Positions 23,197 through 31,366 of a stretch of 64,000 bases of DNA are shown in pieces. Both the position numbers and the translations under genes were made by a program. Within the stretch, counting starts at the first letter, position 1. Every line of letters starts with the position of its first letter. The notes under the pieces are model-generated. The model was not told where the DNA came from. It was given only the letters and a program-made list of their open reading frames with translations, and searched no databases. Location: contig NZ_CP030033.1 of the NCBI RefSeq assembly GCF_003611035.1, positions 1,860,001 to 1,924,000 on the forward strand. The letters are read 5' to 3'. The DNA is from Cryobacterium soli. GTDB lineage: Bacteria > Actinomycetota > Actinomycetes > Actinomycetales > Microbacteriaceae.

Positions 23197-23985
23197 GTGA
23201 CCGCTTCTCTGCTCGCCCGCGACATCACCCTGGGCTACGGGGACACCCGGATCGTCTCCGACCTCTCCCTCGAGGTGCCCGATGGCTCGTTCACGATCAT
23301 CATCGGCCCCAACGCCTGCGGAAAGTCCACACTGTTACGCGGGTTTGCCCGGCTGCTCCGCCCCAGCACCGGCGTGGTCCTGTTGGACGGCGCCGAACTG
23401 CGCACACTCAAGCCGAAGGAAGCGGCCCGCCGGCTGGGCCTGCTGCCGCAGTCCTCGATCGCACCGGATGGCATCACCGTCGCCGACCTGGTGGGTCGCG
23501 GCCGGTTCCCGCACCAGAACGCCATGCGCACCTGGAGCCGCGAGGACGAGCGTGCAGTGGCGGATGCCCTCGCGGCGACCAATACCACGGGCCTGTCCCG
23601 CCGTCTGGTTGACGAGCTCTCCGGCGGCCAACGGCAGCGCGTGTGGGTGGCGATGGCCCTGGCCCAGCAGACCGGGCATCTGCTGTTGGATGAGCCGACG
23701 ACGTTCCTCGACATCGCGCATCAGATCGACTTAATGGAACTGTTCGCCGACCTGCACCGGAGCGGCACGACGCTGCTGGCGGTGCTGCACGACCTCAACC
23801 ACGCTGCCCGATACGCCACCCATCTTGTGGCGATGCGCGACGGGATGATCGTGGCGCAGGGGGACCCGCGCGAGATCATCACCGCCGAACTCGTCGAGGC
23901 CGTGTTCGACCTGCCCTGTACCGTGATCACCGATCCCGTCGCGGGCACACCGCTGGTGATTCCACTCGGTCGGCGCACATCATGA
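23197..23985 (+). CDS. Siderophore importer ATPase
   Basis: A 262-residue FecE/FepC-type ATPase. I place the start at the GTG at 23197 behind GAAAGGAA, in place of an upstream in-frame start inside the permease gene. Walker A G-P-N-A-C-G-K-S-T, signature L-S-G-G-Q-R-Q-R-V-W, Walker B L-L-L-D-E-P-T-T-F-L-D and the H-loop (V-L-H-D-L-N-H-A) are all intact. It energises the two FecCD permeases. The last 4 bases overlap the following exporter-type gene, so the whole set is one operon. Confidence 0.94.
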   Translation: MTASLLARDITLGYGDTRIVSDLSLEVPDGSFTIIIGPNACGKSTLLRGFARLLRPSTGVVLLDGAELRTLKPKEAARRLGLLPQSSIAPDGITVADLVGRGRFPHQNAMRTWSREDERAVADALAATNTTGLSRRLVDELSGGQRQRVWVAMALAQQTGHLLLDEPTTFLDIAHQIDLMELFADLHRSGTTLLAVLHDLNHAARYATHLVAMRDGMIVAQGDPREIITAELVEAVFDLPCTVITDPVAGTPLVIPLGRRTS

Positions 23986-25640
23986 ACGCCACCCCGGGCC
24001 CGGTGACCCCGCGCCGGTTGTTCATCATCGCCCTGACCACGCAGGGCCGCGGGGCCGCCCTGGTCGCAGCCACCGGTCTACTCATGACACACGCCCTCGC
24101 TGAGACCGCCATCCCCGTGATCATCGGCGTCACGATCGACCGCGCCGTGCTGCCGGCTGACCCCGCGGCTCTCACCGGATGGCTCGGCCTGCTGATCGGC
24201 GTGTTCCTGGTGCTGACCGTCAGCTATCAGTCGGCCGCCCGACTGATGGTGACAATTTACGGTTACGGCGAGCAGGCCCTGCGGCAGTTGGCCCTGTCCC
24301 GCATTCTGCGACCGCGACTCTCCACCCGCACCCTCACGCCGGGCGAGGCCCTCACCTACGTCACCTCGGACGCCTACCGGGTCGCCGGGGTGGCGTGGTC
24401 GGTGGCTCAGCAGTGTGCCACGCTCGCAGCCATCGCCGGCTCGGCGCTGGCCATGTCGGCGATCTCCCCGCTCGCCACTCTGGTGGTGTTCGCGTCGACG
24501 GCCACGATGATGCTCGTGATGCGCCTGGTCTCCCGTCCGTTGGAGAGCCGGGGACTCTCGGAGCAGCGGGCGGCAACGGAGGCCGGAGCCGTCGCGGGCG
24601 ATTTCATGAGCGGGTACCGGGTACTGGTGGGCATGCGCGCACGCCGCGAAGCCGAGCGGCGGTATGTCGCCGCCAGCGACGCCTCCCGGATCGCTGCGAC
24701 GGCGGCTGGGCGCTCCCTGGCGGGCTTCGAGGCGGTGAGCGCCACCCTCGCCGCAATCACCACCACGGCGCTGGCCGGTTTGTCCGCCTGGTTCGCTGTG
24801 GAGGGCCGGATCAGCATCGGCGAGCTCGTCACAGTGCTCGGACTGGCGCAGTTCATCAGCGGATCGCTCGCCTACGCGGGCTCGTTCCCCTCCAACTGGA
24901 TCCACAAGTTCGCCTCGGCGCGGCGGCTCGCCGAGGTGATCAACGCCGACGACCTGCTGGATGAGCCCGGCACCGGCGACCCGATCGACCGGCCGGCCGA
25001 GGTGGTGCTGGCCTTCCACGCAGGGCCGGGCACCGCCGGCACTGCGGTGGAGGTGCGGCGTGGTGAGCTGCTCGGCATCCGTTCGGCGGACGGCGATGCG
25101 GCCAGCGCCTTGTCCCGACTGCTGGGCATGCGCACTCCCTCCGACCGCGGACAGGTCACGCTGCAGGTCGATGGCGCCCACCGCGACCAGCGCGACCTGC
25201 ACCCGATGGAGTACCGACGCCGGGTCGCCTCCCTGCCGCACCGTCACACGATCACGGGCGGGACGCTGCGCGACGCCGTGCGTGGGCACGGGTCCTCGGA
25301 CGACCCGCGGCCCACGCTCGTCGACATCGCCGCACTGCACGACACCGTGGCACAGCTCGGCGGCTGGGACGCCGAGGTCGGCGAGGCCGGCCGGCGGCTC
25401 TCCGGCGGCCAGCGGCAGCGGATCGGCCTCGCCCGAGCACTGCACACCGATGCGGAGGTACTGGTTCTCCACGAGCCGACCTCCGCTGTGGACGCCCTCA
25501 CGGAGGCGCATATCGCGGGAGCGTTGGCCCGGCACCCACGCACCACGATCGTGATCACCACCTCACCCGTGCTCCTCGCCGCCTGCGACCGCGTGATCGA
25601 CCTGGACCACACCGAGAGAACGGCGGATGCCCGTGGCTGA
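23982..25640 (+). CDS. Half ABC transporter with degenerate ATPase domain (IrtAB-like subunit 1)
   Basis: A 552-residue exporter-fold half transporter: six membrane segments to about residue 310, then an ATPase domain. The domain is degraded: the Walker A position reads G-I-R-S-A-D-G-D-A-A-S-A with no P-loop Lys, the Q-loop is L-P-H-R-H, Walker B has His for Asp (V-L-H-E-P-T-S) and the H-loop His is lost (I-T-T-S-P). Only the signature L-S-G-G-Q-R-Q-R is perfect. Together with the next gene, which has the opposite pattern, this makes a heterodimer. By analogy to mycobacterial IrtAB it could import or process iron-siderophores. Confidence 0.88.
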   Translation: MNATPGPVTPRRLFIIALTTQGRGAALVAATGLLMTHALAETAIPVIIGVTIDRAVLPADPAALTGWLGLLIGVFLVLTVSYQSAARLMVTIYGYGEQALRQLALSRILRPRLSTRTLTPGEALTYVTSDAYRVAGVAWSVAQQCATLAAIAGSALAMSAISPLATLVVFASTATMMLVMRLVSRPLESRGLSEQRAATEAGAVAGDFMSGYRVLVGMRARREAERRYVAASDASRIAATAAGRSLAGFEAVSATLAAITTTALAGLSAWFAVEGRISIGELVTVLGLAQFISGSLAYAGSFPSNWIHKFASARRLAEVINADDLLDEPGTGDPIDRPAEVVLAFHAGPGTAGTAVEVRRGELLGIRSADGDAASALSRLLGMRTPSDRGQVTLQVDGAHRDQRDLHPMEYRRRVASLPHRHTITGGTLRDAVRGHGSSDDPRPTLVDIAALHDTVAQLGGWDAEVGEAGRRLSGGQRQRIGLARALHTDAEVLVLHEPTSAVDALTEAHIAGALARHPRTTIVITTSPVLLAACDRVIDLDHTERTADARG

Positions 25641-27438
25641 GCGCACAGACACCACCCTGCCGATCGCGACAGCCAGGCAGGTGCGCGCCGTCATCCTGGA
25701 GCTGCTCCGGCGCCATCGCGGCCGGTCGGCAGCCGTGGCTGCACTGTTCCTCGCCGCGTCGGCGCTGGGGCTTGTTATGCCAGCATGTCTCGGCGGCATC
25801 GTCGACGCCGTGTCGTCGGGCGCCGCGGTGCCCGACATCGCGGGCTGGGTGGCCGGGGTCGCCGCCGGCGCGATCGGCGCCGCCGGGGTCGCCCTGTGGG
25901 GAACCCGGGTGCTGACCGGGCTCGTGCAAGACGCGCTCGCGAGTCTGCGCGAAGACGTCTTCTCGTCGGCAATGCGACTGCCGGTGAGCACGGTGGACGA
26001 CGGCGAGAGCGCCGATCTGCTGTCGCGGGTGACCGGCGATGTGGATGCCGTGGCCGAGGCCGGCGGAAACGTCGTGCCGACCCTGCTCTCCGCGGCGTTC
26101 GCCGTGGCGGTGTCCGTGGCGGCGTTGACCGCGCTCGACCCGTGGCTGGCCCTGGCCGGAATCGCCTCGGTGCCGTTCTATCTGCTCGGTACCCGCGCAT
26201 TTCTCAGGCGCTCACGGGTGGTGTTCCGGGAGGTACGCGTGCGCGAAGCCGCCCGCAGCCAGGCCGTGATCGACGCGGTGGACAGCGCAGAGACGCTGAC
26301 CGCTCTGAACGAGCAGGACCACGCGCTCGAGAGGGTGCGACACCGTGCCGAGGATTCGATCCGGATGCAGATCGAGGGCGTCCGGCTGCGCAACCGCCTG
26401 TTCCGGTGGATCAACGGCGGTGAAGCCGTCGGGCTGGTCACGATCCTGGCCACGGGTTTCGCGTTGCACGCCACGGCCACGATCAGCGTGGGAATGGTCA
26501 CCACCGCCGCCCTGGTCTTCCATCGACTGTTCGACCCGATCGGCCAACTGATCTTCGCGCTCGACGACATCCAACGGGCCACGATCGGCCTTGCTCGTCT
26601 GGTCGGGGTCATCGACCTGGCTCGCTCCGCGCCCGCAGCCGGCTCCACAGGTGCGCTCTCGTCGGAGCAGGCCGGGTCGCTGCCGCCGCGTGCCGGGAAC
26701 GCCGGCATCGACCTGCTCGACGTGTCCTTCCGCTACCCCACGACCGGGCGGGGCGTGCTCGGGGTGACCCTGCGGGTGGAGCCGGGAACCACCACGGCAC
26801 TGGTCGGCACGTCGGGCTCGGGCAAAAGCACCCTGGCCCGCGTCATCGCTGGCCACCATCCGCCGAGCGCCGGCAGTCTGAGCGTCGGGCACGGGACGGA
26901 ACATCCCTATTACATCTCGCAGGAACTCCACCAGTTTCGAGGGAGCGTCACGGACAACATGCGCCTGGCCGCACCCGACGCGACGGCAGACCAGATCGCC
27001 CAGGCGTTGGGAGCGGTCGGGGCCGACTGGGCGGTGTCCGAAGGGATGCTCGACGGGACGGCGCTCGTCGGTTCGGACCCGGCGCCGAACGAGGGGCGCA
27101 TCCAGCAACTGGCCGTGGCACGGGCCCTCCTGGCCGATCCTGACCTCGTGATTCTCGACGAAGCAACGGCCGATGTGGGTCTGCGGCATAGGCCCGCCGT
27201 GGAGGCGGCGATCCTGCGGCTGCGCCGGAACCGCACCACTGTGCTGATCGCCCATCGTTTGGAGCAAGCCTCGACCGCCGAGCAGATCGTGGTCTTCGCC
27301 GACGGCCGGGCGACCCAACGGGGCACCCACGACGGGCTCCTGACCACACCCGGAACGTACCGAACGTTCTGGTTCGCCCAGCAGGGTTTCGGCCCCGCCC
27401 CTCTCGACCCGCCCACCGAACAGACGGAGACTCCATGA
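25627..27438 (+). CDS. Half ABC transporter, catalytic partner with degenerate signature (IrtAB-like subunit 2)
   Basis: A 603-residue exporter-fold half transporter overlapping the previous gene by 14 bases. Six membrane segments lead to an ATPase domain with intact Walker A (G-T-S-G-S-G-K-S-T), Q-loop (Y-I-S-Q-E), Walker B (V-I-L-D-E-A-T) and H-loop (I-A-H-R-L), but the signature is P-N-E-G-R-I-Q-Q instead of L-S-G-G-Q and the D-loop reads A-D-V-G. Its motifs thus fit against the intact signature of subunit 1 to give one working site. It ends in a 4-base overlap with the siderophore-interacting protein. Confidence 0.9.
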   Translation: MPVAERTDTTLPIATARQVRAVILELLRRHRGRSAAVAALFLAASALGLVMPACLGGIVDAVSSGAAVPDIAGWVAGVAAGAIGAAGVALWGTRVLTGLVQDALASLREDVFSSAMRLPVSTVDDGESADLLSRVTGDVDAVAEAGGNVVPTLLSAAFAVAVSVAALTALDPWLALAGIASVPFYLLGTRAFLRRSRVVFREVRVREAARSQAVIDAVDSAETLTALNEQDHALERVRHRAEDSIRMQIEGVRLRNRLFRWINGGEAVGLVTILATGFALHATATISVGMVTTAALVFHRLFDPIGQLIFALDDIQRATIGLARLVGVIDLARSAPAAGSTGALSSEQAGSLPPRAGNAGIDLLDVSFRYPTTGRGVLGVTLRVEPGTTTALVGTSGSGKSTLARVIAGHHPPSAGSLSVGHGTEHPYYISQELHQFRGSVTDNMRLAAPDATADQIAQALGAVGADWAVSEGMLDGTALVGSDPAPNEGRIQQLAVARALLADPDLVILDEATADVGLRHRPAVEAAILRLRRNRTTVLIAHRLEQASTAEQIVVFADGRATQRGTHDGLLTTPGTYRTFWFAQQGFGPAPLDPPTEQTETP

Positions 27439-28325
27439 ACATCCACCGCGGCATCGTCAGCAGAACCACCCCGCTGACCCCCACGCTCCGCCGGGTCACC
27501 CTCGAAGGTCCGGGCATCGCCGATTTTCTCAGCACCGGCATCGGCGACGAGTACGTGCGCGTCTTCTTCCCGCACGGCGACGACCCGACCGAGGTCTCCC
27601 TGCCGGTGCCGGAGGGCGACTGGTGGGCGACCCCGCCCGGAGCACCCGAAGCCCCGATGCGCACCTACACGATCAGCGGCGTGCGTCCGCACGTCGGCGA
27701 GGTCGATATCGACTTCGTCATCCACCGCACGGGCATCGCCGGCCCGTGGGCCGCGAACGCCCGACCTGGCCACGTGATCGGCCTCAACTCCCCCACCGGC
27801 CTGTATGCCCCGCCCGCGGACACGACCTGGCAAGTGTTGGTCTCCGACCTCACCGGCCTGCCCGCCGTCGCTCGCATCGCCGCCGGAATCCGGGCAGGCA
27901 TCCGCACCCGGATCGTGCTGGAGGTGCCGGACGAGAACGACCGGGTGGAATTCGCCGTACCGGAGAACGTGGAGGTCACCTGGGTGATCGGCGGCAACGG
28001 CCACGGCCCGAGTGCCCTTGGCCAGGTGGTGCGCAGCATTGTCGACGCCAGACTGCCCCTGGCCGAGGGATATGTGTGGGTGGCCGGCGAGACGGTCGCG
28101 CTGCGTGACGTTCGCGCGTATCTGCGCCGGGAGCTCGGCCTGAGCGCTGCCCGGTTCAAGGTGATCGGCTACTGGACGCCAATCGAGAACTGGACCTCGA
28201 AGTATGCCGACCTGCCCGAAACGGTGCGACGTGAGCTCGACGCGATCTGGGTCGACACGCCGCATGACGAGCCCGAAGACGTGCAGGTGCGGTTCGAGGC
28301 CCGGCTGAACCAGCTCGGCCTCTGA
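27435..28325 (+). CDS. Siderophore-interacting protein (ferric-siderophore reductase, ViuB/SIP family)
   Basis: A 296-residue flavoprotein. The FAD-binding half has M-R-T-Y-T-I-S (the R-x-Y-T motif) and V-D-I-D-F-V-I-H; the NAD(P)-binding-like half ends with W-V-A-G-E and a C-terminal region. Such enzymes reduce Fe(III) in the cytoplasm and free it from the siderophore. In mycobacterial IrtA this domain is fused to the transporter, whereas here it is a separate gene overlapping the transporter by 4 bases (ATGA). It closes the operon; the tad genes start again 51 bases later on the other strand. Confidence 0.92.
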   Translation: MNIHRGIVSRTTPLTPTLRRVTLEGPGIADFLSTGIGDEYVRVFFPHGDDPTEVSLPVPEGDWWATPPGAPEAPMRTYTISGVRPHVGEVDIDFVIHRTGIAGPWAANARPGHVIGLNSPTGLYAPPADTTWQVLVSDLTGLPAVARIAAGIRAGIRTRIVLEVPDENDRVEFAVPENVEVTWVIGGNGHGPSALGQVVRSIVDARLPLAEGYVWVAGETVALRDVRAYLRRELGLSAARFKVIGYWTPIENWTSKYADLPETVRRELDAIWVDTPHDEPEDVQVRFEARLNQLGL

Positions 28326-28376
28326 CCGACCTCGCGGGTGCAGTCGCGGGGTCTCGCTCCCGTGTCAGCGGCCGCC

Positions 28377-29468
28377 TCACGAGAGGCCACCGAGCGTGGC
28401 GGAGAGCACGCTGAGCAGCAGCGGCGCCACCCCCACGAGCATGAACGCCGGGAGCACGCACACCCCGAGTGGGATCATCAGGGCCACGGCGAGCGATTCT
28501 GCGCGCTGCCGGCCGGCGCTGCGGGCATCCCGCCGGGCCTGGTCGGCCTCGCTGCGCAGCAGTTCACCGGCGGGGATGCCCGCCCTCGCCGAAAGGTCGA
28601 GCACCCGCTCGATGACAGTGTCGGTCGCGATCTCGGTGTCCACCGGGCGCAGACCGAAGCGTTCGGCGCTCTGCCGCGCCACGGCCCGGGCCCGGTCGAG
28701 AGAGCCTCCTCCGGCCATCCCGATGGCGGTGAGGTCCAGCTCGAGGCCGGGTGCCGTCAACTGGGCTCCGGCGGAGGCGACCAGGGCCCGGTTCCACCGG
28801 GATGCTCCGACCATGAGCAGCGTGCCGGCGGCGAGGCAACCCAGGCCGGGGCCGGTGAAGAACAGCGTGCGCACGGTGTCGAAACCCAGCAGGGCGCCGA
28901 ACAACAGCGCCACGAATGGCAGCACCAGCACCATTCGGGCGGTGGCCCGGGGCCCGGTCAGCGCAACGGCCAGGTCGCGGCGCAGCTGGCCCAGATCGCG
29001 GAAGGCGCCCGCCAGGTCGCGGAGGCTGCTGGCGAGGGGCGCACCGGCCTGCGTCGCGACCTCCCAGGCGGCGGCGAGCGCGCGCCAGGCATCCGCCGGT
29101 TGAGTGGGCAGCTGCTGGGCCTCGTGGGCGATCGCCTCGGACACGCTGTCACCGGCGTGCGCCGCGCGCGCGGCGGCCACCAGCACCGCCCGGGAACCGG
29201 CATCGGTCGGCGGCCTGCCGGACCGCCGTCCGAACAACCCGCCCGGTGCGCGGCCGGGCGGTCCGTGGCGCGGCACGGTTCTCCGGCTGAGCAGCCCGGG
29301 CATCAGGATGCCGCGGGCCGGCCGCTCCGGCGGGTCGGCGCCGGCCGGCGGCACGAGGTAGTCCCACGCGGAGACCGGCGAGACTCCGGCCGCGAGCAGC
29401 ACGGCCAACCGTTCGGAGATCCGGGCGACCTCGTCGATCGGGTTGGGCACCTCCGGGCGCCGGGTCAT
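28377..29468 (-). CDS. Fused TadB-TadC inner-membrane platform of a Flp pilus
   Basis: A 363-residue protein with two type II secretion F-like halves: the first around D-E-V-A-R-I-S-E-R-L-A-V-L-L-A-A-G-V-S and the second around A-G-I-P-A-G-E-L-L-R-S-E-A-D-Q, each followed by membrane helices (about residues 195-240 and 330-360). Canonical tad loci have separate tadB and tadC; the fusion is common in actinobacteria. The start overlaps the tadA stop by 4 bases. The pilin genes that should follow are 9.6 kb away beyond the siderophore island. Confidence 0.82.
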   Translation of the reverse strand: MTRRPEVPNPIDEVARISERLAVLLAAGVSPVSAWDYLVPPAGADPPERPARGILMPGLLSRRTVPRHGPPGRAPGGLFGRRSGRPPTDAGSRAVLVAAARAAHAGDSVSEAIAHEAQQLPTQPADAWRALAAAWEVATQAGAPLASSLRDLAGAFRDLGQLRRDLAVALTGPRATARMVLVLPFVALLFGALLGFDTVRTLFFTGPGLGCLAAGTLLMVGASRWNRALVASAGAQLTAPGLELDLTAIGMAGGGSLDRARAVARQSAERFGLRPVDTEIATDTVIERVLDLSARAGIPAGELLRSEADQARRDARSAGRQRAESLAVALMIPLGVCVLPAFMLVGVAPLLLSVLSATLGGLS

Positions 29469-30670
29469 GCCGCCACCGTGCTCAGGCGTTCGGCCGCGTC
29501 GAGAATGAACCGGCCCACCTGGGCGAGCCGGCGGGTGCCGCCGCGGCGTTCGAGGTGCAGCACCAGGCCGATGGCGCTCACGGTCTGTCGCGCCACGGCG
29601 GCCGGACTCATGCCGCCGAGCGCGCCGAGCGCCTCGAGCCGGGCGGGAACGTCCGCCAGGGAGTTGGCGTGCAGGGTGCCGGCCCCGCCGTCATGCCCGG
29701 TGTTGAGGGCGCCGAGCAGCTCGCGGATCTCGGCGCCACGGCACTCGCCGAGCACCAGCCGGTCGGGCCGCATCCGCAGCGCTTCCCGCAGCAGGCTCTC
29801 CAGTCCGATCCGGCCGGCCCCCTCGAGGTTGGCCTGCCGTGACTCAAGGCCCACGACGTGCGGGTGATCGATGCGCAGCTCGGCGACGTCTTCGATGGCC
29901 ACGATGCGTTCGTCGGCCGGCGCCTCGGCCAGCAGGGCGGCCAGCAGGGTGGTCTTGCCGCTCCCGGCAGCTCCGGTGACGAGCAGGTTCTGCCGGTCGA
30001 GCACCGCGGCGCGCAGCCGGCCGAGCTGGGCGGCCGCGGCGTCGCCGGCACCGAACATGCCGGCGGCAGCCAGCGCGTCGAGGTTGAGGCGGTGCGCCCG
30101 CGGCAGACGGATGGACAGCAGCGTGCCCGTGCTCGACACCGGCGGCAGCACGGCGTGCACCCGGATGCCATCGGCCAGCCGCACATCCACGCACGGGCTG
30201 GCCTCATCGATATGGCGCCCTCCGAGCGCGATCAGCCGTACGGCGAGGTCCCGGATACCGCGCTCGTCGCTGTGCCAACCCGGCGCGGGCACCAGGCCGT
30301 GACCGGCGTCGAGCCAGAGGCCGGCCTCGCCGTTGACGAAGAGATCGGTGACGGTGCCATCGCGGGCGAAGGGCGCGAGCGGGCCGAGCACCGAGACGTC
30401 CGCGCGCGTGAGCACGGGCGGCAGGAGGTCGAGTGCCTGGCTCGGCGGCGCATCCGCCCCGGCGCGGGCGTGACCTGGCTCCGCGTCCGGCCGCACGTCA
30501 CCGGCGGGGTCTCCCCCGGCCGCGGCCGGATGCACGGCTGCGCTGACGGTCACGGGGCTGGGCCGGCTCAGATAGGAGGGTACGGCAACGAAGGGCTCGG
30601 GCATTCGAGCACGGTACGGCTTCGAGCGGCCGGTGGGAGGGGAGCCATCCGCCGTTGTGGACAGTCGCAC
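29465..30670 (-). CDS. TadA/CpaF-type pilus assembly ATPase
   Basis: A 401-residue protein from GTG at 30670 (AAGG about 8 bases before); an ATG at 30604 would give 379 residues. Motifs: Walker A G-A-A-G-S-G-K-T-T, Asp box A-I-E-D-V-A-E-L-R, Walker B-like R-L-V-L-G-E-C-R-G-A-E, and the His box G-T-L-H-A-N-S. These are characteristic of the secretion ATPase that drives Flp pilus assembly. The first about 60 residues are Pro/Ala-rich and not conserved-looking. It couples to tadBC by a 4-base overlap. Transcribed away from the 6C RNA region. Confidence 0.9.
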   Translation of the reverse strand: MRLSTTADGSPPTGRSKPYRARMPEPFVAVPSYLSRPSPVTVSAAVHPAAAGGDPAGDVRPDAEPGHARAGADAPPSQALDLLPPVLTRADVSVLGPLAPFARDGTVTDLFVNGEAGLWLDAGHGLVPAPGWHSDERGIRDLAVRLIALGGRHIDEASPCVDVRLADGIRVHAVLPPVSSTGTLLSIRLPRAHRLNLDALAAAGMFGAGDAAAAQLGRLRAAVLDRQNLLVTGAAGSGKTTLLAALLAEAPADERIVAIEDVAELRIDHPHVVGLESRQANLEGAGRIGLESLLREALRMRPDRLVLGECRGAEIRELLGALNTGHDGGAGTLHANSLADVPARLEALGALGGMSPAAVARQTVSAIGLVLHLERRGGTRRLAQVGRFILDAAERLSTVAA

Positions 30671-30832
30671 TCAAACGCCCTTGTGGAGGAGCGGCACCGC
30701 CCAGGTCGGCTGCGCAGCGCACCGGTCGCGCACCCGCGAAAGCGGCCAAACCGTCACCTCAGGGCCACGAAGCAGCCCTTTGGCCGCTCTCGCGAGCTCG
30801 GGCTTGGGCGCCGCCAGCGCCCGGGCCTGGAG

Positions 30833-30902
30833 ACACGTGTTGCCCGGTCGGACGGCTGCGCCCGACGTGCGGGGCTCAGGAGTCCGACCGGGCAACAGGT
30901 GT
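30833..30902. repeat. Long inverted repeat in the tadA upstream region
   Basis: Arms at 30833-30853 and 30882-30902 share TGTTGCCCGGTCGGAC and pair over 21 bases with one mismatch, around a 28-base spacer. They lie in a 700-base gene-free stretch (30671-31366). No flanking duplication is seen. Confidence 0.6.
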
Positions 30903-31030
30903 GCCTGGAGGGGGCCGATACAGCGGTGAAGCGGTACAGCTGATCACGCAGGTGCACGGTTCGCAGTGGGGCGCGCGAGCCGTGCGGGGGAAAGCGCGGG
31001 CGTGTCGTTGAGAGACACGGGCGCGCCGTT

Positions 31031-31134
31031 AAAAAGAGGGGGGCGGCACCTATTGGGGGGAACAGGTGCCGCCTCGGCAGTGCGCTGATTGGGGGGAACC
31101 AAGCGCACCACAGGTCAAAACTTTCGTTCAGACA
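31031..31134 (-). ncRNA. 6C small RNA (Actinobacteria)
   Basis: On the minus strand two hairpins each expose a six-cytosine run. The first has 6-base arms (31081-31086 / 31102-31107), the second has perfect 10-base arms (31042-31051 / 31064-31073) with the 12-base loop GTTCCCCCCAAT and is followed by a T-run at 31031-31035, so it also serves as the terminator. Two C6-loop hairpins ending in a terminator is the 6C RNA design. The RNA is about 104 nucleotides from the predicted start. It is divergent from acs. Confidence 0.88.
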
Positions 31135-31140
31135 AGCTCA

Positions 31141-31168
31141 AGCATACTTGGGAAAACCAGATGCGCAA
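31141..31168 (-). promoter_or_regulatory. Putative promoter of the 6C RNA
   Basis: On the minus strand TTGCGC (31163-31168) and TATGCT (31141-31146) are separated by 16 bases, with the start predicted about 7 bases downstream near 31134. Confidence 0.6.
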
Positions 31169-31366
31169 GTCCCCTGGGTCCCCCTAAATGAGGACATAAA
31201 AAGAATGCCACGTGAGAAGCGTTTTCCGAATGTATCCCGGGCAGAAAATCGGTGTTTCTTTCGCTGAGAAATGCCCTCGAACGGTTCGCACGGGCCGTGT
31301 AGGGTTCAGGGATGGGGTCGCCCCGGCGCCTCGACACTGCCTGAACTCGCAAAGGAGCGAACCATC

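Larger units (their letters stand above)
18761..28376. other. Siderophore island inserted within the tad pilus operon
   Basis: All genes here (AraC through the siderophore-interacting protein) are on the plus strand, while the tad genes on both sides are on the minus strand and together make the canonical order tadA, tadBC, pilin, tadE, tadE-like. The simplest reading is insertion of the iron genes into an ancestral tad operon. I see no transposase, integrase or flanking repeat, so the mechanism is unknown. Confidence 0.6.
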
